Source: Petropleomorpha daqingensis (GTDB lineage: Bacteria; Actinomycetota; Actinomycetes; Mycobacteriales; Geodermatophilaceae). Taken from it: a DNA stretch of 64,000 nt. Positions 52,629 through 63,985 of the stretch are shown here, piece by piece. Within the stretch, counting starts at the first letter, position 1. Each line of letters starts with the position of its first letter. The notes under the pieces are model-generated. The model had not been told where the DNA came from and searched no databases. It was given only the letters and a program-made list of their open reading frames with translations. Position numbers and translations under genes: made by a program. The stretch covers positions 5,163,197 through 5,227,196 of the forward strand of contig NZ_JACBZT010000001.1 of NCBI RefSeq assembly GCF_013408985.1, read 5' to 3'.

Positions 52629-53879
52629 TCACGCGGAAGGCCGCACCGCGCCGGCGTAGCCGCTCCACCACATGGTCGACACCTTCACGACGTCGCCGCT
52701 CTCCGGCGCCTGGATCACCTTGCCGCCACCCAGGTAGATGGCGACGTGGTGGATCGTGCTCGGGTCGGCCGGGTCGTTGGCCCAGAAGACCAGGTCCCCG
52801 GGCTGCAGGTCGGCCTTGGCCACCTTGGCCAGGGCGGTGAACTGCGCGCGGCTGTTGCGCGGGATCGCGATGCCGGCCTGCGCGTAGGCGTACTGGGTCA
52901 GCCCGCTGCAGTCGAACCCGACCACGTTGAGGTCGAGGTCGATGCCGTAGCCCGGCCCGTTCGTGCCGCCACCGCCCCAGGAGTAGCTGACGCCGAGCTG
53001 GGTCATCGCCGCGTCGATCGCGGCCTGCGCGGCCGAGGCGTTACCGGGGCCGGCCTCGGTGCGGACGACGGGGTCGGAGGTGGAGCTCGACGTCGGTCGC
53101 GGCGCGGCGGCCCTCTGCTGCGCGGCGAGGCGGTCGGCGGCCTGCTGCTCCCCGACGAGCTGGACCAGCTGCGCCTGCGCCTGGTCGAGCTGCTGCTGCA
53201 GCGCGACCTGCTGGGCCTGGACCTCCGTGGCCTGCTGGCGCGCGGCGCGCTCGGAGTTCTGCGCGACGGTCAGCGCGTCGGCCGCCTGCTGCTGGAGCTG
53301 GCCGGCCTGGGTCAGGGTGACCTGCGCGGCGGCGTCGGCTTGGTCGGCCTGCTGCCGGGCCGCGGTGAACTCGGCGACCTGGTCGGTGCGGTGCGCGCCG
53401 GCGGCGTCGAGCAGCGCGGCCCGCTCGATCAGCTCCGCCGGGCCGGCCGAGGTGATCAGCACCTCGGCGCCCGCGTAGGTGCTGTGCGTGATGAAGCTGC
53501 GGCGGGCGAAGGCGACCAGCTGGTCGTGCGAGGTCTGCAGGTCAGCGGCGGCCTGCGCGGCGGCGGCCGCGGCCTGGTCGGCGGCGGTCTGCGCGGCCTG
53601 GAACTGCGCCTGCTTGGCCTGGTAGTCGTCGAGCGCGATCGCGGCCTCGGCCTGCGCCTTGTCCACGCCGGCCTGGGCCTCGGCCAGCTGGCCGGACAGC
53701 GCGTTGATCTGCGCAGTGGCCGCGTCGGCGGCCGCCTTCGCCTGCTGGACCTGGGTGTCCGACGGTCGCTTCGGTGCCGCGTTCGCCGGTCCGGCGAGCA
53801 CGCCCAGGGTGAGAGCAGCGGTGACGATGACGCCGAGCGCCGTCCCCACCGAGCGCCCAGTAACTCTGCGCGCACGCAC
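52629..53879 (-). CDS. Secreted NlpC/P60 peptidoglycan hydrolase (RipA-like)
   Basis: A 416-residue exported hydrolase. The signal peptide ends at about residue 34 (VLAGPANA before APKRPS). Residues about 35-255 form a long Ala/Gln-rich coiled coil, as in RipA. The C-terminal NlpC/P60 domain (about 283-416) has Cys324 in GFDCSGLTQYAY and His378 in STIHHVAIYLGGG, plus PGDLVFWAN. It should cleave the D-Glu-meso-DAP bond of the stem peptide and help cells separate. It converges on neither neighbour; the 135-base leader contains stable hairpins that could be a regulatory RNA. Confidence 0.92.
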   Translation of the reverse strand: MRARRVTGRSVGTALGVIVTAALTLGVLAGPANAAPKRPSDTQVQQAKAAADAATAQINALSGQLAEAQAGVDKAQAEAAIALDDYQAKQAQFQAAQTAADQAAAAAAQAAADLQTSHDQLVAFARRSFITHSTYAGAEVLITSAGPAELIERAALLDAAGAHRTDQVAEFTAARQQADQADAAAQVTLTQAGQLQQQAADALTVAQNSERAARQQATEVQAQQVALQQQLDQAQAQLVQLVGEQQAADRLAAQQRAAAPRPTSSSTSDPVVRTEAGPGNASAAQAAIDAAMTQLGVSYSWGGGGTNGPGYGIDLDLNVVGFDCSGLTQYAYAQAGIAIPRNSRAQFTALAKVAKADLQPGDLVFWANDPADPSTIHHVAIYLGGGKVIQAPESGDVVKVSTMWWSGYAGAVRPSA

Positions 53880-54015
53880 TGAACCGACCTCCGATCAACG
53901 ACCTGACGTGCGGATACACGCCCAGGTCCTTGATCGACAGGACGGCGGGAGGTGGACAGCGGGCCGCCGCGCCCCTCACCCGGAGGGGTGACGCAGTCCT
54001 CGGGGAGCGACGTGC

Positions 54016-54053
54016 GTCTGTGGCGGGTTCCAGCCGGAAAACCCGCCGCAGAC
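54016..54053 (-). terminator. Hairpin after the acyl-CoA ligase gene
   Basis: A 14-base stem (GTCTG-T-GGCGGGTT against AACCCGCC-G-CAGAC, one T-G) with a 10-base loop starts 11 bases after the stop of the minus-strand ligase gene. The segment between it and the RipA-like start (53880-54015) is an untranslated leader with further weak stems. Confidence 0.65.
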
Positions 54054-54064
54054 TCACACTGCTG

Positions 54065-55600
54065 TCAGTTGACCTGGCGCTCCGAGGCCGACCAGAAGGA
54101 CTCGCGGAGCTTGAACTTCTGGATCTTGCCGGTGGCGGTGCGCGGGATGGCGTCGCGGAACTCGACCCGCTTGGGGATCTTGTAGCCGGCGATCTTGCCG
54201 CGGCAGTGGGCGATGATCTCGTCCTCGGTGGCGTCGGCGCCCTCGGCCTTCACGACCAGGGCGGTCACCAGCTCACCCCACTTGTCGTCGGGGATGCCGA
54301 TGACGGCGACCTCCGCGACGGCCGGGTGGCTGAAGACGACGTCCTCCACCTCGATGGACGAGACGTTCTCGCCGCCGGTGATGATCACGTCCTTCTTGCG
54401 GTCGGAGATCGTGAGGTAGCCGCCGTCGTCGATCGAGCCGCCGTCCCCGGTGTGGAACCAGCCGCCGTCGAGCGCCTCGGCCGACGCGTCGGGGTTCTCC
54501 CAGTACCCGGCCAGGACGACGTTGCCCTGCGCCAGCACCTCCCCGGATTCGCTGGTCTGCAGCCGGATGCCCAGCGCCGGCACCCCGGCGCGGGAGAGCT
54601 TCTTGGCCCGCTCCTCCGGCTCGAGGGCGTCGAACTCCTCGCGCGGCCGGTTGATGGTGAGCAGCGGCGCGGTCTCGGTGAGGCCGTAGATCTGGTTGAA
54701 CTGCCAGCCGAGCTCGGCCTCCACGCGGGCGATCGTCTTCGACGGCGGCGGGGCGCCGGCGACGACGATCCGCACCCGGTCGCGGCCGGGGATCTCGCCG
54801 TCCCAGTGCTGCGCGGCCTCGAGGACGGCGTTCCACACCGCCGGCGCGCCGCACATCAGCGTGACGCCGTGCCGCTCGACGCGGCGCAGGATCTCCGCGC
54901 CGTCGATCTTGCGGATCACCACCTGCTTCGCGCCGAGTCCGGCGGTCGTGTACGGCATGCCCCAGCCGTTGCAGTGGAACATGGGCAGCGTGTGCAGGTA
55001 GACGTCGCGGTCGCTGACCTGCATGTGCATGCCGAAGGTGACCGCGTTGACCCAGATGTTGCGGTGGGTCATCTGCACGCCCTTGGGCCGGGCCGTCGTC
55101 CCGCTGGTGTAGTTGATCGTGGCCGTGGCGTCCTCGTCCGGCTCGGCCCACGGCCGCGGCTCGGTGTCGAAGCGGAGGAACTGCTCGTACTCCTCCCCCG
55201 TGCCGAACTTGTGCTCGGCGTCGACCCCCTTGAGCGACTCCTCCAGCTCCGGGTCGACGAGCATCACGCGCGCCCCGGAGTGCCCGACGATGTAGCGGAC
55301 CTCCTCCGGCGAGAGCCGGAAGTTGATCGGCACGAGCACGCGCCCCGACGACGGCACGGACAGCAGCAGCTCGAGCAGCCGGGCGGAGTTGTGGCTGACG
55401 ATCGCCACCCGCTCCCCCTCGCCGATGCCGAGCGCGTCGAGCCCGGCCTGGAACGCGCGGCCGCGGCGGGCGAGCTCGCGGTAGGTCACCTCGCCCAGCG
55501 ACGGAGCCGGCTGGTCGGGCTCATCGACGACGCCCACCCGGTCGCCGTAGACCAGCTCGGCCCGGTCGAGGAAGTCACGGGCGGTCAGGGGCACGCGCAT
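54065..55600 (-). CDS. Acyl-CoA synthetase (AMP-binding)
   Basis: A 511-residue ANL-superfamily acyl-CoA ligase. The ATP-binding P-loop-like motif is INYTSGTTARPKGVQMTHRN, followed by LPMFHCNGWGMPY, YGLTETAPL, the A8-type hinge region DRKKDVIITGGENVSS and the C-terminal Lys in PRTATGKIQKF. It adenylates a carboxylic acid and transfers it to CoA; the HCNGWGMPY pocket is typical of medium/long-chain fatty acyl or FadD-like enzymes. The chain length preference is not readable. ATG at 55600. Confidence 0.9.
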   Translation of the reverse strand: MRVPLTARDFLDRAELVYGDRVGVVDEPDQPAPSLGEVTYRELARRGRAFQAGLDALGIGEGERVAIVSHNSARLLELLLSVPSSGRVLVPINFRLSPEEVRYIVGHSGARVMLVDPELEESLKGVDAEHKFGTGEEYEQFLRFDTEPRPWAEPDEDATATINYTSGTTARPKGVQMTHRNIWVNAVTFGMHMQVSDRDVYLHTLPMFHCNGWGMPYTTAGLGAKQVVIRKIDGAEILRRVERHGVTLMCGAPAVWNAVLEAAQHWDGEIPGRDRVRIVVAGAPPPSKTIARVEAELGWQFNQIYGLTETAPLLTINRPREEFDALEPEERAKKLSRAGVPALGIRLQTSESGEVLAQGNVVLAGYWENPDASAEALDGGWFHTGDGGSIDDGGYLTISDRKKDVIITGGENVSSIEVEDVVFSHPAVAEVAVIGIPDDKWGELVTALVVKAEGADATEDEIIAHCRGKIAGYKIPKRVEFRDAIPRTATGKIQKFKLRESFWSASERQVN

Positions 55601-55660
55601 GTCCGGCTCCGGGGTGCTCAGGCCGGCTCGACCGGCCGCGACGACGTGGTCGCCGTCACG

Positions 55661-56398
55661 TTAACGCGCGAGCAGCTCCGGCAGCACCGTGCCGATCGGC
55701 TCGCGGACGACGAGGTCGGCCAGCTCGTCGTACGGGGTGGGCTGGGCGTTCACGACGACGATCCGCGCGCCGTGCGCCGCGGCGACGTCGGTGAGCCCGG
55801 CCGCCGGGTGCACGGTCAGCGAGGTGCCGACCGCCACGAAGACGTCGCAGTCGGCGGCGGCCCGCGCGGCGGCGTCGATCACGTCGGGGTCGAGCATCTG
55901 GCCGAAGCTGATCGTGGCCGACTTGAGGATGCCGCCGCAGAGGAGGCAGGCCGGGTCGCGCTCGCCGGCCTCGACCCGGTCCAGGGCGGTGCGCATCGGC
56001 GTCCGGTCGCCGCAGGACAGGCAGGTCACCTCGTGCACCGTGCCGTGCACCTCGATCACCACGGCCGGCGAGGAGCCGGCCTTCTGGTGCAGCCCGTCGA
56101 TGTTCTGCGTGACCAGCGCGCGCAGCCGGCCCTGCCGCTCCAGGTCGACCAGCGCCGCGTGCCCGGCGTTGGGCTCGGCGGTCCACGCGGGGTGGCGCAG
56201 GCGTTCCTGCCACGCCCGGCGGCGGATGTCGGGGTCGCCGACGTAGTACTGCAGCGTCGAGAGCTTCTCGGCCTCCGGGTCGCGGGTCCAGACACCCTGC
56301 GGTCCCCGGAAATCGGGGATCCCGCTCTCGGTGGAGATGCCGGCACCGGTCAGCACGGTGACCTGCCGGGCGGCGGCGAGCCAGTCGGGCGGTGTCAC
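55661..56398 (-). CDS. Sir2-type NAD-dependent protein deacylase
   Basis: A 245-residue sirtuin. NAD-binding motif GAGISTESGIPDFRG (about residues 19-33), TQNIDGLHQKAG, catalytic His in IEVHGTVH, zinc-site CLSCGDRT and CLLCGG, and GTSLTVHPAAGL. Whether it prefers acetyl-, succinyl- or other acyl-lysine cannot be decided from what I see. GTG at 56398 overlaps the LepB stop by GTGA, so it is the third gene of the PAP2-LepB-Sir2 unit. Confidence 0.92.
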   Translation of the reverse strand: MTPPDWLAAARQVTVLTGAGISTESGIPDFRGPQGVWTRDPEAEKLSTLQYYVGDPDIRRRAWQERLRHPAWTAEPNAGHAALVDLERQGRLRALVTQNIDGLHQKAGSSPAVVIEVHGTVHEVTCLSCGDRTPMRTALDRVEAGERDPACLLCGGILKSATISFGQMLDPDVIDAAARAAADCDVFVAVGTSLTVHPAAGLTDVAAAHGARIVVVNAQPTPYDELADLVVREPIGTVLPELLAR

Positions 56399-57087
56399 GG
56401 TCCTCCCTGCGGGTCGGGGTCGTCGACGCCGCCGAACCGGCTCAGCGGCCAGACGATCATCGACACCTTGCCGATCACGTCGTCCACGGCGATGGTCCCG
56501 CCGTACCTGTCCCGGAGGTGCTGGGTGGAGTCGGCCGAGATCGAGCGGTGGTCGCCCATCACGAACAACCGTCCCTGCGGCACGGTCACCGGCCCGAACG
56601 CCCGCCTGTCGATCGGCGTGTTCTCGTAGATGTAGGGCTCGTCGAGCGGCTTCGCGTCGACGGTGACCCGCCCCTGCACGTCGCAGCACTGCACGGTCTG
56701 CCCGCCGACGGCGACCACCCGCTTGACGAAGTCGTCCCCCGCCGGCGGCGCGACCCCGATCGCCCGCCCGGCCGCGAGCAGCGCACCGGAGAACCAGTTC
56801 GACGGCTGCTCCGAGGCGGCCTCCGGCTCCCAGGTGTCCGGTCCCTGGAAGACGACGACGTCCCCCGGCTGCGGGTCGGCGAACCAGTACGGCGGCTTGG
56901 TCACCAGCACGCGGTCGCCGGTGCACCCCGGGCAGCCGTGCAGCGTCTTCTCCATGGAGCCCGACGGGATGAAGAACGCCTGCACCAGGAAGGTCTTCAC
57001 GCCGACGGCGAGCACCAGCGCCACGACCAGCAGGATCGGCAGCTCGCGCAGCCAGGAGCGGCGCCGCCGCTGCGGCTCCTCCGTCAC
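56395..57087 (-). CDS. lepB: Signal peptidase I
   Basis: A 230-residue type I signal peptidase anchored by one N-terminal helix (LPILLVVALVLAVGV). The Ser/Lys dyad is Ser44 (PSGSM) and Lys122 (FVKRVVAVGG); GDRVLVTK and the GDHRSISADSTQHL segment also match the S26A family. A CPGC pair (Cys52, Cys55) follows the active Ser. It cleaves signal peptides of exported proteins outside the membrane. GTG at 57087 overlaps the PAP2 stop and the stop overlaps the Sir2 start, so three genes are coupled. Confidence 0.92.
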   Translation of the reverse strand: MTEEPQRRRRSWLRELPILLVVALVLAVGVKTFLVQAFFIPSGSMEKTLHGCPGCTGDRVLVTKPPYWFADPQPGDVVVFQGPDTWEPEAASEQPSNWFSGALLAAGRAIGVAPPAGDDFVKRVVAVGGQTVQCCDVQGRVTVDAKPLDEPYIYENTPIDRRAFGPVTVPQGRLFVMGDHRSISADSTQHLRDRYGGTIAVDDVIGKVSMIVWPLSRFGGVDDPDPQGGP

Positions 57088-58058
57088 GCAGCCACCGCGG
57101 GTGCGCGCCGGCGCCGGACCAGCCGGCGCACCGCGCGCTCCGCCCGCGGCACGAGCAGGACGACCGCGAGGGCGTAGAGCGCCCCGAGCAGCGTGTCGAC
57201 CACGTAGTGCTCCCCGGCCCAGACCAGCACCAGCGGCATGAGCACCGCGTAGCTCACCAGCGCCGCCCGCAGCCAGACCCGGCGGGTGAAGGGCAGCAGG
57301 ACCAGGACGACGAGGACGGCGAACGCGGTGTGCAGCGACGGCACCGCCGCCACCTGGTTGACCTGCCCCTGCCCGTGCTCGAGCAGGGCCCGGGCGCGCG
57401 GCAGCCCGAGCACCTGCCAGCCGCTGCCCGACAGCCGGTGCACCGGCTCGATCACGTGCTCCTTCGCCGCCAGCCACGGCGGCGCGGCCGGGTAGAGCAC
57501 GTAGGTGACCAGCCCCGCGACGGAGAGGGCGACGACCAGCCGCGCGTAGCGGGCCCAGCGCTGCCGGTCGCGCACCCAGAGGATGCCGAGCACGAGGGGC
57601 GTCACCACGAAGTGGCTGCCGTAGACGAGCGCGGCCAGGGCCTGCCACCACTCGGCGGTCAGGTGCTGCTGCAGCCAGACCGTCGGCAGCACTCCCCCGC
57701 CGAGCCACCGGTCGACCGCCGCCGGCTCGGTGACGTGCACGGGGAAGCCGAAGCCGTCGGCCAGGCCCCGCGTCTGGTCGTAGGCGAGCAGCGCGGCGGC
57801 CAGGGGGAACCAGTCGACCACCAGCCGCACCAGCCGGCGCCACCCGGCGCTGAGCGCGTGCACGACCAGGCCGGCGAGCACCCAGCCCAGCAGCACGATG
57901 CGGTCGGTCGGCAGGCCGTCCTCCACGCAGGTGGCGGCGAAGGCCGCGGCGAGGACGGCCCACAGCGCGACGCGGAGCAGCCGGCGGCGGTCGGGCCGGA
58001 CCTCCGCGGCGGGTGGCGCGAGCGCCGCGGGGACTGCCGGGGAGTCCACCGAGGTCAC
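57084..58058 (-). CDS. PAP2-superfamily membrane phosphatase/transferase
   Basis: A 324-residue protein with six or more helices (LLRVALWAVLAAAFAATC; IVLLGWVLAGLVVHAL; WFPLAAALLAYDQT). The PAP2/IPC-synthase-like motifs are PSLHTAF (motif with His) and GEHYVVDTLLGALYA. An aromatic cluster (TAEWWQALAALVYGSHFVVTPLVLG) fits the inositolphosphotransferase (Aur1-like) branch. Substrate may be a lipid phosphate or phosphoinositol lipid. The chosen GTG at 58058 has no strong ribosome site; it overlaps LepB by GTGA at the other end. Confidence 0.83.
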   Translation of the reverse strand: MTSVDSPAVPAALAPPAAEVRPDRRRLLRVALWAVLAAAFAATCVEDGLPTDRIVLLGWVLAGLVVHALSAGWRRLVRLVVDWFPLAAALLAYDQTRGLADGFGFPVHVTEPAAVDRWLGGGVLPTVWLQQHLTAEWWQALAALVYGSHFVVTPLVLGILWVRDRQRWARYARLVVALSVAGLVTYVLYPAAPPWLAAKEHVIEPVHRLSGSGWQVLGLPRARALLEHGQGQVNQVAAVPSLHTAFAVLVVLVLLPFTRRVWLRAALVSYAVLMPLVLVWAGEHYVVDTLLGALYALAVVLLVPRAERAVRRLVRRRRAPAVAA

Positions 58059-58227
58059 GGCGGGGCACGTTAGGTGAACGGCGGGCGTCCCGGGGGGAAC
58101 TGCTGCGCCCCGGGTGTCGCAGCTCACGGGTGACCCACCCACGGCCCCGGGCTACGCCCTGCAGGGTGGACTGGGATGATCCAGGGTGGCAACAAGCGGG
58201 AGAGACCACGAGGGTGAGGCGCACACA

Positions 58228-61047
<2,820 letters not shown>

Positions 61048-61053
61048 GCCCGC

Positions 61054-61815
61054 ATGGACCTGGGGCTGGGCGGTCGCGGCTACCTGCTCACCGGCGCGAG
61101 CCGGGGGCTGGGCTTCGCGACCGCCCGGGCCCTCGTCGACGACGGCGCGCGCGTGCTGCTCAGCTCGCGCGGTGCCGACTCGGTGCAGCAGGCCGTCGCC
61201 GACCTCGGCGGTGAGCCGAAGGCGTTCGGGACGACGGCCGACCTCGCCGACGGCGACGCCGTGCAGCAGCTGGCCGCCGATGCCGCCGAGCGGCTCGGTC
61301 GCCTCGACGGCGCGCTGATCTCGGTGGGCGGGCCGGCCCCCGGGGAGATCTTCGAGACGACGCCGGAGCAGTGGCGGCGGGCCTACGACAGCGTCGTCCT
61401 CGGGCCGGTGTGGCTGGTCCGGGCGCTGGTGCCGCACCTGGCCGAGGGCGCCGCGATCGGCTTCGTCCTCTCCACGTCGGTCCGCGAGCCGCTGCGCGGC
61501 CTGGCCATCTCCAACGCCCTGCGGCCGGGGCTGGCGATGACGATCAAGTCGCTGGCCGACGACCTGGGGCCCAAGGGCGTCCGCGTGTTCGGGCTGATGC
61601 CGGGCTCGATCGCCACCGACCGGATGACGTCGCTGTGGGACACGTCCGGCGATCCGGACGCCGCCCGCCAGGCCACCGAGGCCGGCATCCCGCTGCGCCG
61701 GGTCGGCGAGCCCGAGGAGTTCGGCAGGGTGGCGGCGTTCCTGCTCTCCCCCGCCGCGTCCTACGTGACCGGGACCGTGGTCGCCGTCGACGGCGGGCGG
61801 CTCCGGTCTCCGTGA
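61054..61815 (+). CDS. SDR-family protein lacking the usual catalytic Tyr/Lys
   Basis: A 253-residue SDR fold. NAD(P) motif GASRGLGFATA, then SVGGPAPGEIF. At the catalytic position the usual Tyr-x3-Lys is Ser153-Asn-Ala-Leu-Arg157 (ISNALRPG). The BKR-like subgroup with SNxxR at this place is known and described as lacking the standard catalytic tetrad, so this is probably a genuine subfamily and not damage. The end PGSIATDRM and YVTGTVVAVDGG are typical. ATG at 61054, 6 bases after aconitase; the stop overlaps the CbiX gene by GTGA. Confidence 0.82.
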   Translation: MDLGLGGRGYLLTGASRGLGFATARALVDDGARVLLSSRGADSVQQAVADLGGEPKAFGTTADLADGDAVQQLAADAAERLGRLDGALISVGGPAPGEIFETTPEQWRRAYDSVVLGPVWLVRALVPHLAEGAAIGFVLSTSVREPLRGLAISNALRPGLAMTIKSLADDLGPKGVRVFGLMPGSIATDRMTSLWDTSGDPDAARQATEAGIPLRRVGEPEEFGRVAAFLLSPAASYVTGTVVAVDGGRLRSP

Positions 61816-62495
61816 AGGAGCCGGTGCTCGTCGCCTGCGCGCACGGCACCCGCAACCCCACCGGCCGCCGGCTGATCGCCGAGCTGGCGCTGGCCGCCCG
61901 CCGGCTGCGACCCGGCCTGGTCACCACCGCGGCCTTCGTCGACGTGCAGCCGCCGACCGTCGTCGACGTCGTCGCCTCGCTGGCCGCCGAGGGACGGGCG
62001 GCCGTCGTCGTCCCGCTGCTGCTGTCCGGCGGCTACCACGTGCACGTCGACATCGCCGGTGCCGTGGCGGCGCACCCGGGAGCGGTCGCGGCGCGGCCGC
62101 TCGGCCCCGACGAGCGGCTGGTCGAGGTGCTGGCCGACCGGCTGCGGGAGGCCGGTGCCGATGCGGGCACCGCCGTCGTCCTGGCCGCCGCCGGGTCGAG
62201 CGACCCGCGGGCGGTGGCCGACGTCGAGCGCACCGCGGCCCTGCTGCAGTGGGGCCGGTCCGGCCCGGTGACGTGCGGCTACGGATCGGCGGCGACCCCG
62301 TCGGTGCCGGACGCGGTCGCCGCAGCCCGGGCGGCCGGAGCCACCCGGGTCGTGGTCGCCGCGTACCTGCTCGCCCCCGGGCACTTCGCCGACAAGCTGG
62401 CCGCCGCGGGCGCCGACGCGGTCACCGCTCCCCTGCTGCCCGACGACCGGGTCGCCGCCGTGCTGCTGGACCGCTACGACGCGGCGCGGGACTAG
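61812..62495 (+). CDS. CbiX-like sirohydrochlorin chelatase family protein
   Basis: A 227-residue protein with two half-domains. The first has LVACAHGTRNPTGRRL and VVPLLLSGGYHVHVDIAGA; the second has VVLAAAGSSDPRA and VVVAAYLLAPGHFADKL. The His residues in the CAHGT, GYHVHVD and APGHFAD segments are the metal-holding set of CbiX/SirB-type chelatases that put Fe2+ or Co2+ into sirohydrochlorin. With acnA and an SDR upstream in one transcript, iron supply is a common theme, but the exact metal is not clear. GTG at 61812. Confidence 0.85.
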   Translation: MKEPVLVACAHGTRNPTGRRLIAELALAARRLRPGLVTTAAFVDVQPPTVVDVVASLAAEGRAAVVVPLLLSGGYHVHVDIAGAVAAHPGAVAARPLGPDERLVEVLADRLREAGADAGTAVVLAAAGSSDPRAVADVERTAALLQWGRSGPVTCGYGSAATPSVPDAVAAARAAGATRVVVAAYLLAPGHFADKLAAAGADAVTAPLLPDDRVAAVLLDRYDAARD

Positions 62496-63985
62496 ACGGC
62501 GGGCACCGGCTCCGGCTCCGCGACCGGGCCGGTCCGGGGCAGCCGGACCAGGCTGCCGCTGACGATCCCGGCCATGGCGAGGAAGCCGGCCGCCACCACG
62601 AAGCCGAGCGCCCAGCCCGACACCAGCGCGTCGACGAACGCCGGGGTCCCGGGCGGGCCGGCCGCGATCGCGTCGGTCCGCGCCGTGCTCACCGCCGTCA
62701 GGATGGCCAGCCCCAGCGAGCCGCCGATCTGCTGCCCCGAGTTCAGCAGGGCGCTGGCCACGCCGGCGTCCTCCTGCGGCACGCCGGCGACCGCCGAGCT
62801 GGTCAGGGCCACGAAGGTCATGCCCATGCCGAGGGCCAGCAGGCACAGCGCGGGCAGGATGACGCTCGCGTAGGAGGAGTCCGGCTGCAGCCGCAACGCG
62901 AGCGCGAGCATGCCCGCCGCACCGAGGGTCGGCCCGACGATGAGCAGCGGTCGCGCCCCGATGCGGGCGAGCAGCTGGGAGCTGATGGCGGCGCCCACCA
63001 CGATGAACCCGGTCATCGGCAGGATCGCGAAGCCGGCGCGCAGCGGCGAGTACCCGTGCACCTGCTGCATCCAGAGGACCAGGAAGAAGAAGACCGCGAA
63101 CAGGCCCGCCCCGACGAACAGCGCGCCGAGGTCGGCACCCAGCAGGCTCCGCGAGCGGAACAGCCGGAAGTCGACCAGCGGGTCGCGCGTCCGGCGCTGG
63201 ACGACGACGAACGCGGCGAGCAGCACGACGGCCAGCCCCAGCATCAGCAGCGTGCGGGCCGACGTCCAGCCGTAGTCGTTCCCCTTGACCAGCGCGTAGA
63301 CCAGCGCGATGAGCCCGCCGGTCGCCAGCACGGCACCGGGGACGTCGAAGCCCCGGGCCCGCGCGTCGCGGCTCTCGGGCAGGATCCGCAGCGCGCCGAG
63401 CACGGCCAGGATCGCGACCGGGACGTTGATGAACAGCACCCACCGCCAGCTCGCGTACTCGGTGAGCACACCGCCGAGGATGAGGCCGATCGCCGCGCCG
63501 CCGGCGGAGATGGCCGCCCAGACGCCGAGGGCGCGGTTGCGCTCGCGCCCCTCGGCGAAGACGACGGTGAGCATCGACAGCGCCGACGGCGCCATCAGCG
63601 CCCCGCCCAGCCCCTGCAGCAGGCGGGCCCCGATCAGCAGGCCGAGGCTGCCGGCCAGGCCGCCGAGCAGCGAGGCGACGGCGAACAGGAGCGCACCGGC
63701 GACGAAGACCCGGCGGCGGCCCAGCCGGTCGGCGAGCTTGCCACCGAGCAGCAGGAAGCCGCCGAAGGTCAGGGTGTAGCCGGTGACGACCCAGGACAGG
63801 TCGTTCGCGCTGGCGACGTGCAGCTCCTTGGCGATGTCCGGGAGGGCCACGTTCACGACGCTCACGTCGAGCACGATCATCAGCTGGCTCATGGCGAGCA
63901 CGAGGAGGGCGAGGCCCTTGCGGACCTCGCGGCCGTCGGGGAGACGGGATGGGCCGACCGTCGGGCCGGCGTCGGTGGTGGTCAC
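62492..63985 (-). CDS. 14-TM MFS multidrug transporter (EmrB/QacA type)
   Basis: A 497-residue DHA2 transporter with 14 helices. It has LDVSVVNVALPDIAKEL (motif D1), GGKLADRLGRRRVFVAG (loop 2-3), GARLLQGLGGALMAPSALSM and the antiporter motif RALGVWAAISAGGAAIGLILGG. It should export drugs or antibiotics in exchange for protons. GTG at 63985 lies 15 bases from the right edge, so its promoter is outside the window. The 3' end overlaps the CbiX gene by 4 bases. Confidence 0.9.
   Translation of the reverse strand: MTTTDAGPTVGPSRLPDGREVRKGLALLVLAMSQLMIVLDVSVVNVALPDIAKELHVASANDLSWVVTGYTLTFGGFLLLGGKLADRLGRRRVFVAGALLFAVASLLGGLAGSLGLLIGARLLQGLGGALMAPSALSMLTVVFAEGRERNRALGVWAAISAGGAAIGLILGGVLTEYASWRWVLFINVPVAILAVLGALRILPESRDARARGFDVPGAVLATGGLIALVYALVKGNDYGWTSARTLLMLGLAVVLLAAFVVVQRRTRDPLVDFRLFRSRSLLGADLGALFVGAGLFAVFFFLVLWMQQVHGYSPLRAGFAILPMTGFIVVGAAISSQLLARIGARPLLIVGPTLGAAGMLALALRLQPDSSYASVILPALCLLALGMGMTFVALTSSAVAGVPQEDAGVASALLNSGQQIGGSLGLAILTAVSTARTDAIAAGPPGTPAFVDALVSGWALGFVVAAGFLAMAGIVSGSLVRLPRTGPVAEPEPVPAV

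Noticed and set aside
53880-54064. ydaO (c-di-AMP) riboswitch
   Set aside because: The place is right, but I could not find the conserved core sequences; kept only as a low-interest lead.
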